Below are positions 1-9,112 of a DNA stretch of 10,196 nucleotides, in pieces. The notes below the pieces were generated by a model. The model was not told the DNA's origin, made no database searches, and was given only the letters and a program-made list of their open reading frames with translations. This stretch comes from Treponema sp. Its GTDB lineage: Bacteria; Spirochaetota; Spirochaetia; Treponematales; Breznakiellaceae. Both the position numbers and the translations under genes were made by a program. How positions within the stretch are numbered: position 1 is the first letter of the stretch; each line of letters starts with the position of its first letter. The DNA lies in contig JAISAK010000247.1 in the NCBI GenBank assembly GCA_031266695.1, forward strand, positions 1 through 10,196, in the 5' to 3' direction.

Positions 1-1153
1 TATCAATAAGAGAGTCTATGTCTTCTTCGGCCCGTTTGCCCCGGTCGATTCGTATGCCGTGTTTAACTTCCGTGCGGATGTCTTCTCTGCGCTGTTCAAG
101 CTCCCTGGTCCAATGAGTCCAGTCCATATCGCCCTTACGATCATAGAATTGTTCGATAAGCGAAATTTGAAGACCCTTAAGCCGGTTCTGGACTATCGTC
201 ATGGTATCTTGCTGCAGGTTGAAAAAGAAGAATACGGTCAGATATATTGTAAGGAATATTGCAACAAGAAGGATTACCTTCATTGCCTGGGGGAAAGAAA
301 AGAGGCTTTCGTCTACCAGGTGTCCATAATAAATTCCCTGGTCTATCTTTGCCGAAAGAAGAGCAAGAGACACGTTTGAATTGGGGGAAACAAAAGGCGT
401 AAGGTTTAGCAGGCCGTCGCTCCATATAGAAGAAACCCTGCCAAGAACCTCCGTTTTGGATGTTCCGGGACTTCCGGAAACGATTCCCGGCGGAGAGGCA
501 ATAATTGAGACATCTTCACCGACTTTTATACGGCCATCGCTGATAAGACATTCAGCTACAGCCCTGACCGAAACGGTGAAAATAGCGGATCCCCGGTATA
601 CGTCAAAGGAATCGTAGAAAGGATAGGAGAAGATAATGCGGTCGTTTTTTTCATCCATGATTAGCTTGAGACCGCCCTGGGCGGGAACCTGTATTTCATT
701 AAAGGGCAGGTTCATGGGATCTTCATTGTAATTTCTGTAGGCCACGGACAGGCGATCCTGGCTGAGCAGATCTTGGGCATAGGTTGAGAAGTGGATACGG
801 ATTCCGTTATAATCCACAAAACGAACCGACTGAAGCCCGCCGATTGATTCCAGCAGCACTCCGTAGATTCTGCTTCGGTCAAAGATATCCCCGGCGCTTT
901 GGTTGGGGAGGAAGCTGCGTTTGATTGACGGCTCATTCAGGGAACCCGAAAAACGGCTGTCAAGGCCGGAAAAGAAATCCTCAATAACTCCGGCGCTCTG
1001 GTCTGTTTCGCGGGCAAGAGACCTGGCGATTGACGGATCGTAAAAGCGGGTTTCTATCAAATTAAAGAGTCCGGTATAAGCTAATACCGCAACGCCTGCA
1101 AAGAGAAATACAGAAATAAGAAGGCTTAAAGCCGCTTTTTGTGAAACAGTCAC
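1..1153 (-). CDS. Membrane protein with large extracytoplasmic sensor-like domain, C-terminus beyond window (partial)
   Basis: An open frame with no stop runs from a GTG at 1153 off the left edge, giving 384 complete codons. A hydrophobic segment at about residues 8-31 looks like an uncleaved signal anchor. Residues about 32-285 form a soluble, presumably periplasmic domain. A second membrane helix at about 288-312 (ILLVAIFLTIYLTVFFFF) is followed by a charged cytoplasmic stretch rich in Glu, Arg and Lys that continues past the edge. This TM-domain-TM-cytoplasm plan is typical of receptors such as Cache-domain sensors. The segments around GLQSVRFVDYNG (106-117) and DRIIFSYPFYDSF (171-183) vaguely recall Cache domains, but that is inference. 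I recognise no family with certainty; it resembles conserved treponemal hypothetical proteins I recall. The GTG start has only a weak GGGA upstream; an in-frame TTG six codons earlier (1171-1169) is the alternative. Its codons are less GC-rich than those of nadE and the atp genes. Confidence 0.8.
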   Translation of the reverse strand, partial: MTVSQKAALSLLISVFLFAGVAVLAYTGLFNLIETRFYDPSIARSLARETDQSAGVIEDFFSGLDSRFSGSLNEPSIKRSFLPNQSAGDIFDRSRIYGVLLESIGGLQSVRFVDYNGIRIHFSTYAQDLLSQDRLSVAYRNYNEDPMNLPFNEIQVPAQGGLKLIMDEKNDRIIFSYPFYDSFDVYRGSAIFTVSVRAVAECLISDGRIKVGEDVSIIASPPGIVSGSPGTSKTEVLGRVSSIWSDGLLNLTPFVSPNSNVSLALLSAKIDQGIYYGHLVDESLFSFPQAMKVILLVAIFLTIYLTVFFFFNLQQDTMTIVQNRLKGLQISLIEQFYDRKGDMDWTHWTRELEQRREDIRTEVKHGIRIDRGKRAEEDIDSLID

Positions 1154-1197
1154 GCTACATTCCCATACCAACGCTTTAGAGTAATTATCGGCAATTT

Positions 1198-1226
1198 ATT
1201 GTATTAAATATAGAAGCTTTTTTAAA
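1198..1226 (-). promoter_or_regulatory. Candidate promoter for the left-edge membrane protein gene
   Basis: On the minus strand, TTTAAA (1226-1221) and TACAAT (1203-1198) are separated by 17 nt. This would start transcription near 1191, about 38 nt before the GTG. The -35 matches the sigma-70 consensus at four of six positions, and the region is so AT-rich that chance matches are likely. Confidence 0.3.
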
Positions 1227-1234
1227 TTGGCCGC

Positions 1235-1262
1235 TTGGAATCACCTCTATAGTAATTATACT
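1235..1262 (+). promoter_or_regulatory. Candidate sigma-70 type promoter upstream of hflX
   Basis: TTGGAA (1235-1240) and TATACT (1257-1262) are separated by 16 nt, predicting a start near 1269 and a leader of about 50 nt. It competes with the extended -10 candidate at 1304-1312; the sequence alone does not decide between them. Confidence 0.35.
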
Positions 1263-1303
1263 CTAAAATTTTATATCTGTCTGTCCATAAAGAATCATTT
1301 TTG

Positions 1304-1312
1304 TGTTATAAA
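1304..1312 (+). promoter_or_regulatory. Extended -10 element directly upstream of the hflX ATG
   Basis: TGTTATAAA fits an extended -10 (TG, one base, then TATAAA at 1307-1312). Transcription starting seven bases after the hexamer would begin at 1319, the A of the ATG chosen for hflX, which would make the mRNA leaderless. No good -35 is visible at the right distance, as is common for extended -10 promoters. Confidence 0.35.
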
Positions 1313-1318
1313 CAAATA

Positions 1319-2482
1319 ATGAAAAAGATGTACGAGACCGGGGAAAGGCCGAAACGGGCTTTTTTGGTGATTTTTCGGGAAAATTCTGCCGGATTGGACG
1401 CTCTTTCCGGCAGCGCGGAGGCGGAATCTCTTGACAGGGAGTTGACGGGACTTGTTGAAACGCTGGGTCTTGAAACAGCCGGGCGCGAGGTGGTATCTCC
1501 CAGAAATAAACAGCCGAAATTCGGTATTGGAACGGGAAAAGCCGGGGAATTGGCGGAAAAAGCTTTGGCGGCGGAGGCCGATTGCCTGGTTCTGGACTGG
1601 AATCCAAGCCCTTCCCAGCAGCGAAACTGGGAAAATCTGGCCGGAATTCCGGTAATAGATCGTCAGGAACTGATTATCAGGATTTTTTCCCTGCGGGCCA
1701 AAACAAAGGAGGCTGAACTCCAGGTAAAACTTGCGGAACTTACCTATTCTCTTCCCCGGCTGAGTCACAAATACATCGATCTTTCCCGCCAGCGGGGCGG
1801 TTCCTACGGTACGCGGGGCGCCGGCGAGACCCGGCTGGAAACCGACAGGCGGCTGGTTGAACGCCGTATTCGCCAGCTTGAAAAAGGGCTGGAAGTGGTA
1901 CGAAAACAGCGGCGGGTTCAGCGGCGGCAGCGTGAACGGCAGGGAATACCGCTTTGCGCCATTGTGGGCTATACCAACGCGGGAAAGTCCAGCCTGTTTA
2001 ATGCCCTTACCGGAGCCGGGGTTTTTGTGGAGGACAAGCTTTTTGCCACCCTCGACGCCACTACCCGGCGTTTTGAACCCGCGCCGGAGTTTCCGGTGCT
2101 GCTTACCGATACGGTCGGATTTATCCGCCGGCTGCCCCATTCCCTTATTGACGCGTTTCGTTCTACCCTTGAAGAAGCCGCCCTTGCGGATCTGCTGATC
2201 CATATTTTGGACGCGTCGGATTCCGGAATCGGCGGTTTGCACGAAACTACCCTGTCGGTGCTTCGGGAACTGGGAGCGGAGGGAATTCCCGTAATCACCG
2301 TGCTGAACAAAATTGACAGGCTGGAACCGGCGGCGACCGCCGGACTCCCTGCCCGTTTCCCCGGCGGTATTCCCGTTTCCGTTAAAAGCGGCGCCGGCCT
2401 GGAGGATCTGAAAAAGCGGATAGTTTCGGAGTTATTGTCAGGAGCCGGTGTTTCAAAATCCGATATTTTGAAGCAGCCCTGA
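1319..2482 (+). CDS. hflX: GTPase HflX, ribosome-associated (ribosome-splitting/rescue family)
   Basis: The product is 387 aa from the ATG at 1319. HflX proteins bind the 50S subunit and hydrolyse GTP; in studied bacteria they split stalled ribosomes, for example after heat or antibiotic stress. The N-terminal half is the HflX-specific domain, ending in the hallmark glycine-rich segment RGAGETRLETDRR (residues 166-178), then an Arg-rich helical linker. The G domain follows with all main motifs: G1 GYTNAGKSS (217-225), G3 DTVGF (264-268), G4 NKID (330-333), and a G5-like SVKS near 357-360. Length and domain order are normal for the family. The start is uncertain: no Shine-Dalgarno precedes 1319, the ATG at 1328 or the in-frame TTG at 1301. 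I prefer 1319 because family members begin shortly before the conserved RAFLV strand. It heads the cluster with the nitroreductase and nadE. Confidence 0.95.
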   Translation: MKKMYETGERPKRAFLVIFRENSAGLDALSGSAEAESLDRELTGLVETLGLETAGREVVSPRNKQPKFGIGTGKAGELAEKALAAEADCLVLDWNPSPSQQRNWENLAGIPVIDRQELIIRIFSLRAKTKEAELQVKLAELTYSLPRLSHKYIDLSRQRGGSYGTRGAGETRLETDRRLVERRIRQLEKGLEVVRKQRRVQRRQRERQGIPLCAIVGYTNAGKSSLFNALTGAGVFVEDKLFATLDATTRRFEPAPEFPVLLTDTVGFIRRLPHSLIDAFRSTLEEAALADLLIHILDASDSGIGGLHETTLSVLRELGAEGIPVITVLNKIDRLEPAATAGLPARFPGGIPVSVKSGAGLEDLKKRIVSELLSGAGVSKSDILKQP

Positions 2483-2488
2483 TTTGTA

Positions 2489-2494
2489 AGGAGG
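2489..2494 (+). promoter_or_regulatory. Strong ribosome binding site of the nitroreductase gene
   Basis: AGGAGG lies 5 nt before the ATG at 2500 but only 2 nt before the in-frame GTG at 2497, so it decides the start in favour of the ATG. Confidence 0.85.
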
Positions 2495-2499
2495 AAGTG

Positions 2500-3018
2500 A
2501 TGAATTTCAAAGACCTGGCGGCGGAGCGGTATTCAACACGCCGGTTTAAAAACCGGCCCGTGGAGCAGGAAAAAATCGACCTTGTCCTGGAAGCGGCAAG
2601 GCTGGCGCCGACGGCGGCAAACAAACAGCCCCAGCGGATTTTAGTGATCACCGGGGAGGATGCCCTTGCAAGGGTTGATAAATGTACGGCCTGCCGTTTT
2701 GCGGCGCCCCTGGTGTTTCTTGTCGGTTACGATACAGACAAATGCTGGATACGGGAAAAATACGACGGGGCGAAGAGCGGCGAGATTGACGCAAGCATTG
2801 TTACTACCCACATGATGCTGCAGGCCGCCGATATCGGGCTGGGCACTACCTGGGTTATGCACTTTGATCCGGTAAAGGCCCGGGAGGAATTTAGCCTGCC
2901 CGCGAACATTATTCCCGTGGCTTTTCTCCCCACCGGGTATCCCGCCGATGACGCGGCGCCTTCCGACAGGCACACCCTGCGGGAACCGCCGGAAAAACTG
3001 GCCGCCTACAGCAGATGA
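2500..3018 (+). CDS. Nitroreductase-family FMN-dependent oxidoreductase
   Basis: The product is 172 aa, cytoplasmic, with no signal peptide or membrane helix. Nitroreductase-fold proteins bind FMN as dimers and transfer hydride from NAD(P)H to nitroaromatics, quinones, flavins or other acceptors; the true substrate cannot be read from sequence. Family signs are the N-terminal ERYSTRRF (residues 9-16), matching the conserved R-S-x-R-x-F phosphate-binding segment, then the helix ending in LAPTAANKQPQR (the Pro-Thr-Ala-x-Asn-x-Gln-Pro pattern), and the C-terminal GLGTTWVMHFDP. It is at the short end of the family, so probably a minimal single-domain member. It starts 17 nt after the hflX stop and ends 6 nt before nadE, so it is probably co-transcribed with both. 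The assignment to the family is firm; a specific gene name would be a guess. Confidence 0.9.
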   Translation: MNFKDLAAERYSTRRFKNRPVEQEKIDLVLEAARLAPTAANKQPQRILVITGEDALARVDKCTACRFAAPLVFLVGYDTDKCWIREKYDGAKSGEIDASIVTTHMMLQAADIGLGTTWVMHFDPVKAREEFSLPANIIPVAFLPTGYPADDAAPSDRHTLREPPEKLAAYSR

Positions 3019-3024
3019 GGTATC

Positions 3025-4797
3025 ATGCGTATTTCCATTGCCCAGATCAATTCGACTATCGGAGATTTTTCCGGTAACCGGGAAAAAATTCTTGAATGTT
3101 CGCGCCGCGCGGCCCTGGAACAGAAGGCCGACATGGTGCTTTTTCCGGAGCTTGCGATCTGCGGTTATCCTCCTATGGATCTTCTGGATCAGGATCGTTT
3201 TGTGGAACTCAATATCCGCACCGTTCACATGCTTCAGCAGGAACTTCCGCGGGACATCGCGGTCGGCGTCGGTTTTGTGAACCGGAATCCCTATTCGCGG
3301 GGCAAGTCCCTGGTCAATGAATACGGGCTTATTCTTGAAGGCAGGCTTGCCTTTGAACAGATAAAAACCCTGCTCCCCACCTATGACGTGTTTGACGAGG
3401 CCCGCAATTTTGAGCCGGCCCGCTGCTGGTCGGTTTTTGAATACCGGGGCGAGCGGATAGGCTTCGCGATCTGCGAGGATGTCTGGCGTGAAACCGATAT
3501 CCCCGGTACCAGCTATGTCCGGGATCCGGTACGGGAACTTCTTGCCCAGGGTCCAAGCCTGCTCTGCGTGCCCTCGGCTTCACCCTATGTGGCGGGCAAG
3601 CTGAAGCTGCGCCGCGCCCTTGCCGGGCGGATCAGTTATCGGGCTAACGTGCCCCTTGTGTATGTCAACGCGGTGGGCGCCAATGACCAGATACTCTTTG
3701 ACGGCCGTTCCTTTGTGGTGAGCCCGGCCGGGGCCGCGGGGGCCGGATCGGATTCCGGAGCAGGCAGTACCGGGGCCGCCGGCCTCCCGACGGTGTCGGC
3801 AAAGGCCTTTGCGGAAGACCTGATCCTCTGGGACAGCGCCGCCCCCGGGCCCCGCACGGAGACTGCGGCCGGCGGCAGGGCCGGCAGCGGCGCCGCGGCC
3901 GAGGAAGACCCCTTCAAAATCGGCCTGAGCCGGCAGGAGCTGGATGTGCTGGAAGGCGGCCTTGTTATGGGCATCCGCGATTATATGGCAAAGTGCGGCT
4001 TTACCCGGGCCCATCTGGGGCTTTCCGGCGGCATCGATTCGGCGCTGGTGGCGTACCTGGGGGTTAAGGCCGTGGGAAAGGAAAACATTGTCTGCTTCAG
4101 CATGCCCTCCCGCTTCTCTTCCCGGGGATCAAAGGACGACGCGAAGGAACTGGCCGAAAATCTCGGCTGCCGTTACGAGACGCTTTCCATAGAGCCGGTG
4201 TTCGAAACTTTCCTTTCAGTGCTGGAAGGGGTTTTTGAGAAGCGTCCTTTTGACATCGCGGAAGAGAACCTTCAGGCGCGCATCCGGGGCACTCTGCTTA
4301 TGGCCTTTTCCAATAAATTCAATTCCATGCTGCTTACCACGGGGAATAAAAGTGAGCTTGCAATGGGTTACTGTACCCTCTACGGCGACACAAACGGCGC
4401 CCTGGGCCCCATCGGCGATATATTCAAGACCGAGGTCTTTGCCCTGTGCAGGCGGATCAACGAGCGCGCCGCGGAAAGGGGCGGCAAAGAGATTCTTCCC
4501 GCGGCAATTATCGCCAAGCCGCCCTCGGCGGAGCTGCGCCCCAATCAGAAGGATCAGGACAGCCTTCCTCCCTATGAAGTGTTAGACGAAATTCTTAAGC
4601 TCTATCTTTTTGAAAATCTTTCAAAGGACGAGATAGCCGGGCGCGGCTGGGACAGCGAGCTTGCGGGAAGGGTTATCAAAACCGTGGCCCGGGCGGAATT
4701 CAAGCGCCGTCAGGCCCCGCCGGTACTCAAGGTAAGCCCCCGGGCCTTTGGCATGGGGCGGCGCATGCCCATAGCGCGGGCGGTGTTTGAAATTTAG
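3025..4797 (+). CDS. nadE: Glutamine-dependent NAD+ synthetase (glutaminase-synthetase fusion)
   Basis: The product is 590 aa. It makes NAD+ from deamido-NAD+ with ATP, using ammonia released from glutamine by its own N-terminal domain; this is the last step of NAD+ synthesis, in the cytoplasm. Residues 1 to about 235 form the nitrilase-type glutaminase with triad candidates Glu42 (FPELAICGYPP), Lys114 (EQIKTLLPTYD) and Cys150 (AICEDVW). Residues about 296-590 form the synthetase, with the PP-loop SGGIDS (334-339), GNKSE (440-444), YGDTNGALGPIGDIFKT (453-469) and SAELRPNQKDQDSLPPY (501-517). Between the domains lie two Ala/Gly/Ser-rich stretches, about residues 234-256 and 273-294, which make it slightly longer than many relatives. 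The ATG is 6 nt after the nitroreductase stop; the TGAGG overlapping that stop can act as ribosome binding site. All catalytic motifs are intact, so it should be functional. Confidence 0.96.
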   Translation: MRISIAQINSTIGDFSGNREKILECSRRAALEQKADMVLFPELAICGYPPMDLLDQDRFVELNIRTVHMLQQELPRDIAVGVGFVNRNPYSRGKSLVNEYGLILEGRLAFEQIKTLLPTYDVFDEARNFEPARCWSVFEYRGERIGFAICEDVWRETDIPGTSYVRDPVRELLAQGPSLLCVPSASPYVAGKLKLRRALAGRISYRANVPLVYVNAVGANDQILFDGRSFVVSPAGAAGAGSDSGAGSTGAAGLPTVSAKAFAEDLILWDSAAPGPRTETAAGGRAGSGAAAEEDPFKIGLSRQELDVLEGGLVMGIRDYMAKCGFTRAHLGLSGGIDSALVAYLGVKAVGKENIVCFSMPSRFSSRGSKDDAKELAENLGCRYETLSIEPVFETFLSVLEGVFEKRPFDIAEENLQARIRGTLLMAFSNKFNSMLLTTGNKSELAMGYCTLYGDTNGALGPIGDIFKTEVFALCRRINERAAERGGKEILPAAIIAKPPSAELRPNQKDQDSLPPYEVLDEILKLYLFENLSKDEIAGRGWDSELAGRVIKTVARAEFKRRQAPPVLKVSPRAFGMGRRMPIARAVFEI

Positions 4798-4799
4798 GC

Positions 4800-4836
4800 C
4801 CGGGGCGCCGCCCGGCAGACGGCGGCGGGGCCGCCG
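4800..4836. terminator. GC-rich hairpins in the convergent nadE/atpC gap, weak terminator candidate
   Basis: Two stems are visible: CCGGG/CCCGG (4800-4804 with 4811-4815) and a stronger 7-bp stem centred on GGCGGC, loop GGG, GCCGCC (4820-4836). Neither is followed by a run of T on either strand, so intrinsic termination in the classic form is not shown. The position between two converging operons is what makes a terminator function plausible. Confidence 0.3.
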
Positions 4837-4845
4837 CGCGAAGTT

Positions 4846-5265
4846 TCAGCCCCCTTCGCCCTTCATTTCCGCCACTTTCAGCCGGCACTCGGCCCGCTTT
4901 AATTTTGCCCTGGCGTTGTCGATTTCGAATCTGAACATGCCCATGTCCAGGGATTCCCCGGCTTCGCGTTTGGCGGTTTCGGCGCGCTCCCGGTCTATCT
5001 CTTCCGGCCATTCCGCCGCATCCACCATGAGTACCGTTTTGTGTTCCTTTACTTCAATAATGCCTTCGGTGACAAAAGCCGGCCGCCATCTGCCGTCTTT
5101 GTCCTTGATACGGAGCACCCCGGTAACCGAGGCAGCGGTAAAGGCGGAATGGCCGGCATACACGCCGATTTCGCCGTCAACCAGCGGAAGGACCAGAGAC
5201 TCCACCGGACCTGAGAAGAAGGGGCGGTAAGGCGTATGAACTTCAAAAGAAAACAGTTTCGCCAT
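4846..5265 (-). CDS. atpC: ATP synthase F1 epsilon subunit
   Basis: The product is 139 aa, a normal length. Epsilon sits on the central stalk with gamma, couples F1 to the c-ring and can inhibit ATP hydrolysis. The N-terminal beta-sandwich shows the family pattern: HTPYRPFFSGPVESLVLP (residues 10-27), DGEIGVYAGHSAF (30-42) and GVLRIKD (49-55). The C-terminal half is charged and helical, as expected of the two inhibitory helices. GGAGG (5274-5270) stands 4 nt before the ATG. It is the last gene of the atp operon, 41 nt after atpD, and meets nadE tail to tail with 48 nt between. Confidence 0.95.
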   Translation of the reverse strand: MAKLFSFEVHTPYRPFFSGPVESLVLPLVDGEIGVYAGHSAFTAASVTGVLRIKDKDGRWRPAFVTEGIIEVKEHKTVLMVDAAEWPEEIDRERAETAKREAGESLDMGMFRFEIDNARAKLKRAECRLKVAEMKGEGG

Positions 5266-5306
5266 TGTTCCTCCGGGGCAGGCCCTGTCGCCGCGGGACG
5301 GCCGCG

Positions 5307-7594
<2,288 letters not shown>

Positions 7595-7600
7595 TTCTTT

Positions 7601-7605
7601 CTCCT
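7601..7605 (-). promoter_or_regulatory. Ribosome binding site that fixes the TTG start of atpG
   Basis: AGGAG lies 6 nt before the TTG at 7594-7592 and overlaps the atpA stop codon (TAG, 7606-7604). It supports TTG as the real start and suggests coupled translation. Confidence 0.75.
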
Positions 7606-9112
7606 AAGCCTGCTGTTTAAGCTGCTTGTAACCCTCAATGGCGTTCTTTAATTCGCTTTCCTGCTCCGTATTCACAGCGCCCGCTTCCGCGACGGCCCGC
7701 AGCAATTCCGCGTTATGGATTTTAAGGTATTCAAGATAGCCTTTAATAAAGGCCTTGATGTTTTCCACCTTTATGTCCATAAGGTAGCCGTTAACCGCAA
7801 GAAAGAGAATAGCCGTCTGTTCCTCCATCGCATAGGGGGAGAACTGGGGCTGCTTGAGTACCTCCATAAGCCGCTCGCCCTGGGCAAGTTTGTCCTGGGT
7901 TGCCTTGTCAAGGTCGCTGCCGAACTGGGCAAAGGCGGCCATTTCGCGGTACTGGGCAAGGTCGAGCCGAAGGCGGCCCGAAACCTTGCGGATAGCCTTT
8001 GACTGGGCTGAACCGCCCACGCGGCTTACCGAAAGCCCCACGTCTATGGCCGGCCTGAATCCCGAATTGAAAAGCTCCGAATCAAGAAAGATCTGCCCGT
8101 CGGTGATGGAAATAACGTTAGTCGGAATGTACGAGGAAATATCGCCGGCCTGGGTTTCCACAATGGGCATGGCGGTAATGGAGCCGCCGCCCCGGACATC
8201 GGAAAGTTTGGCCGCCCGCTCAAGAAGCCGCGAGTGAAGGTAGAATACGTCGCCGGGAAAGGCTTCCCGTCCGGGCGGCCGGCGGAGCAGAAGGCTGATT
8301 GTCCGGTAGGCCACCGCGTGCTTGGAAAGATCATCGTAGATCACAAGGACATCTTTGCCCTGGTGCATAAAGTGCTCCGCCATAGCAACCGCGGAGTAGG
8401 GCGCCAGATATTGCAGCGCCGCGGAATCCGAAGCGGAGGCCAGCACTACAAAGGTGTAGCCCATAGCGCCGGCTTTTTCAAGGTTTCCGATAATAGCCGC
8501 AACCGAAGAAGACTTCTGTCCGATGGCGCAGTATACGCAGTAAACGTCCTTTCCCTTCTGGTTGATGATTGCGTCGACGGCAATTGCGGTTTTGCCGGTC
8601 TGCCTGTCGCCGATGATAAGCTCCCGCTGCCCCCGGCCGATGGGAATCATGGAGTCCACCGAGAGGGAGCCGGTCTGCAGGGGGGTGTCAACGCTGCCCC
8701 GGTCAATTACCGGCGCGGCAGGGGATTCCACGGGAAGGTATTCTTCGGACTCAATGGGGCCCCTGCCGTCGACAGGCTGCCCCAGGGGATTTACCACCCG
8801 GCCCATCAGGGAAAGGCCAGAAGGGACGGACACTACCCGGCCCGTGCCTTTTACTTCCTCTCCGTCCTTTACCAGGGATTCACCGGAGAGAAGCACAACG
8901 CCTACCCCTTCTTCCTCAAGATTGAGGACGATTCCCGTGGCGCCCGAAGCAAATTCGATAAGCTCGCCGTAGATGGCCTTGTCCAGGCCGTACACGGTAG
9001 CCACAGAGTCGCCCACCTGCACAACAAAGCCTGAGTCGTCGGAACTTGCCCTGCCTTCCCAGTGTTCTATCCGTTCCTGCAGAACCCTGGTAAGGTTTCC
9101 GTAATCAGCCAT
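7604..9112 (-). CDS. atpA: ATP synthase F1 alpha subunit
   Basis: The product is 502 aa from the ATG at 9112. Alpha alternates with beta and carries the non-catalytic nucleotide sites plus the arginine finger. Motifs: N-terminal beta-barrel ([17 protein letters not shown], residues 28-44), P-loop GDRQTGKT (168-175), Walker B region [15 protein letters not shown] (256-270), and [13 protein letters not shown] (358-370), whose Arg364 is the expected arginine finger. Length is normal. The frame is open 22 codons further upstream, to 9178, but that extension lies inside atpH; the ATG at 9112 has AAGGAG 7 nt upstream and gives the usual N-terminus. The gene overlaps the end of atpH by 8 nt. Confidence 0.99.
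   Translation of the reverse strand: MADYGNLTRVLQERIEHWEGRASSDDSGFVVQVGDSVATVYGLDKAIYGELIEFASGATGIVLNLEEEGVGVVLLSGESLVKDGEEVKGTGRVVSVPSGLSLMGRVVNPLGQPVDGRGPIESEEYLPVESPAAPVIDRGSVDTPLQTGSLSVDSMIPIGRGQRELIIGDRQTGKTAIAVDAIINQKGKDVYCVYCAIGQKSSSVAAIIGNLEKAGAMGYTFVVLASASDSAALQYLAPYSAVAMAEHFMHQGKDVLVIYDDLSKHAVAYRTISLLLRRPPGREAFPGDVFYLHSRLLERAAKLSDVRGGGSITAMPIVETQAGDISSYIPTNVISITDGQIFLDSELFNSGFRPAIDVGLSVSRVGGSAQSKAIRKVSGRLRLDLAQYREMAAFAQFGSDLDKATQDKLAQGERLMEVLKQPQFSPYAMEEQTAILFLAVNGYLMDIKVENIKAFIKGYLEYLKIHNAELLRAVAEAGAVNTEQESELKNAIEGYKQLKQQA

Larger units (their letters stand above)
1175..1267. repeat. Widely spaced 9-bp inverted repeat plus 9-nt direct repeat in the divergent promoter region
   Basis: TTTAGAGTA (1175-1183) is the exact reverse complement of TACTCTAAA (1259-1267). 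Overlapping these arms, AGTAATTAT occurs directly repeated at 1180-1188 and 1251-1259. The right arm overlaps a candidate hflX -10 element (1257-1262); the left arm lies in the presumed leader of the divergent membrane protein gene. A pair of operator half-sites is possible. In such AT-rich DNA, chance similarity is also possible. Confidence 0.4.

Noticed and set aside
59..617. Short plus-strand open frames in the left region
   Set aside because: They run antisense to the continuous minus-strand membrane protein frame, which has credible transmembrane helices and domain structure; the short frames have none.
1154..1318. Possible small RNA, riboswitch or tRNA in the divergent region
   Set aside because: Beyond the promoter-like elements and repeats I saw no cloverleaf or conserved leader structure; the region is simply AT-rich.
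1295..2242. 315-codon open frame on the minus strand opposite hflX
   Set aside because: It is antisense to a gene with clear GTPase motifs, and its composition is that of a shadow frame (many Phe, Arg, Pro and Gly without pattern).
8234..9034. 266-codon plus-strand open frame opposite atpA
   Set aside because: The opposite strand encodes a complete alpha subunit; the frame has no recognisable protein features.
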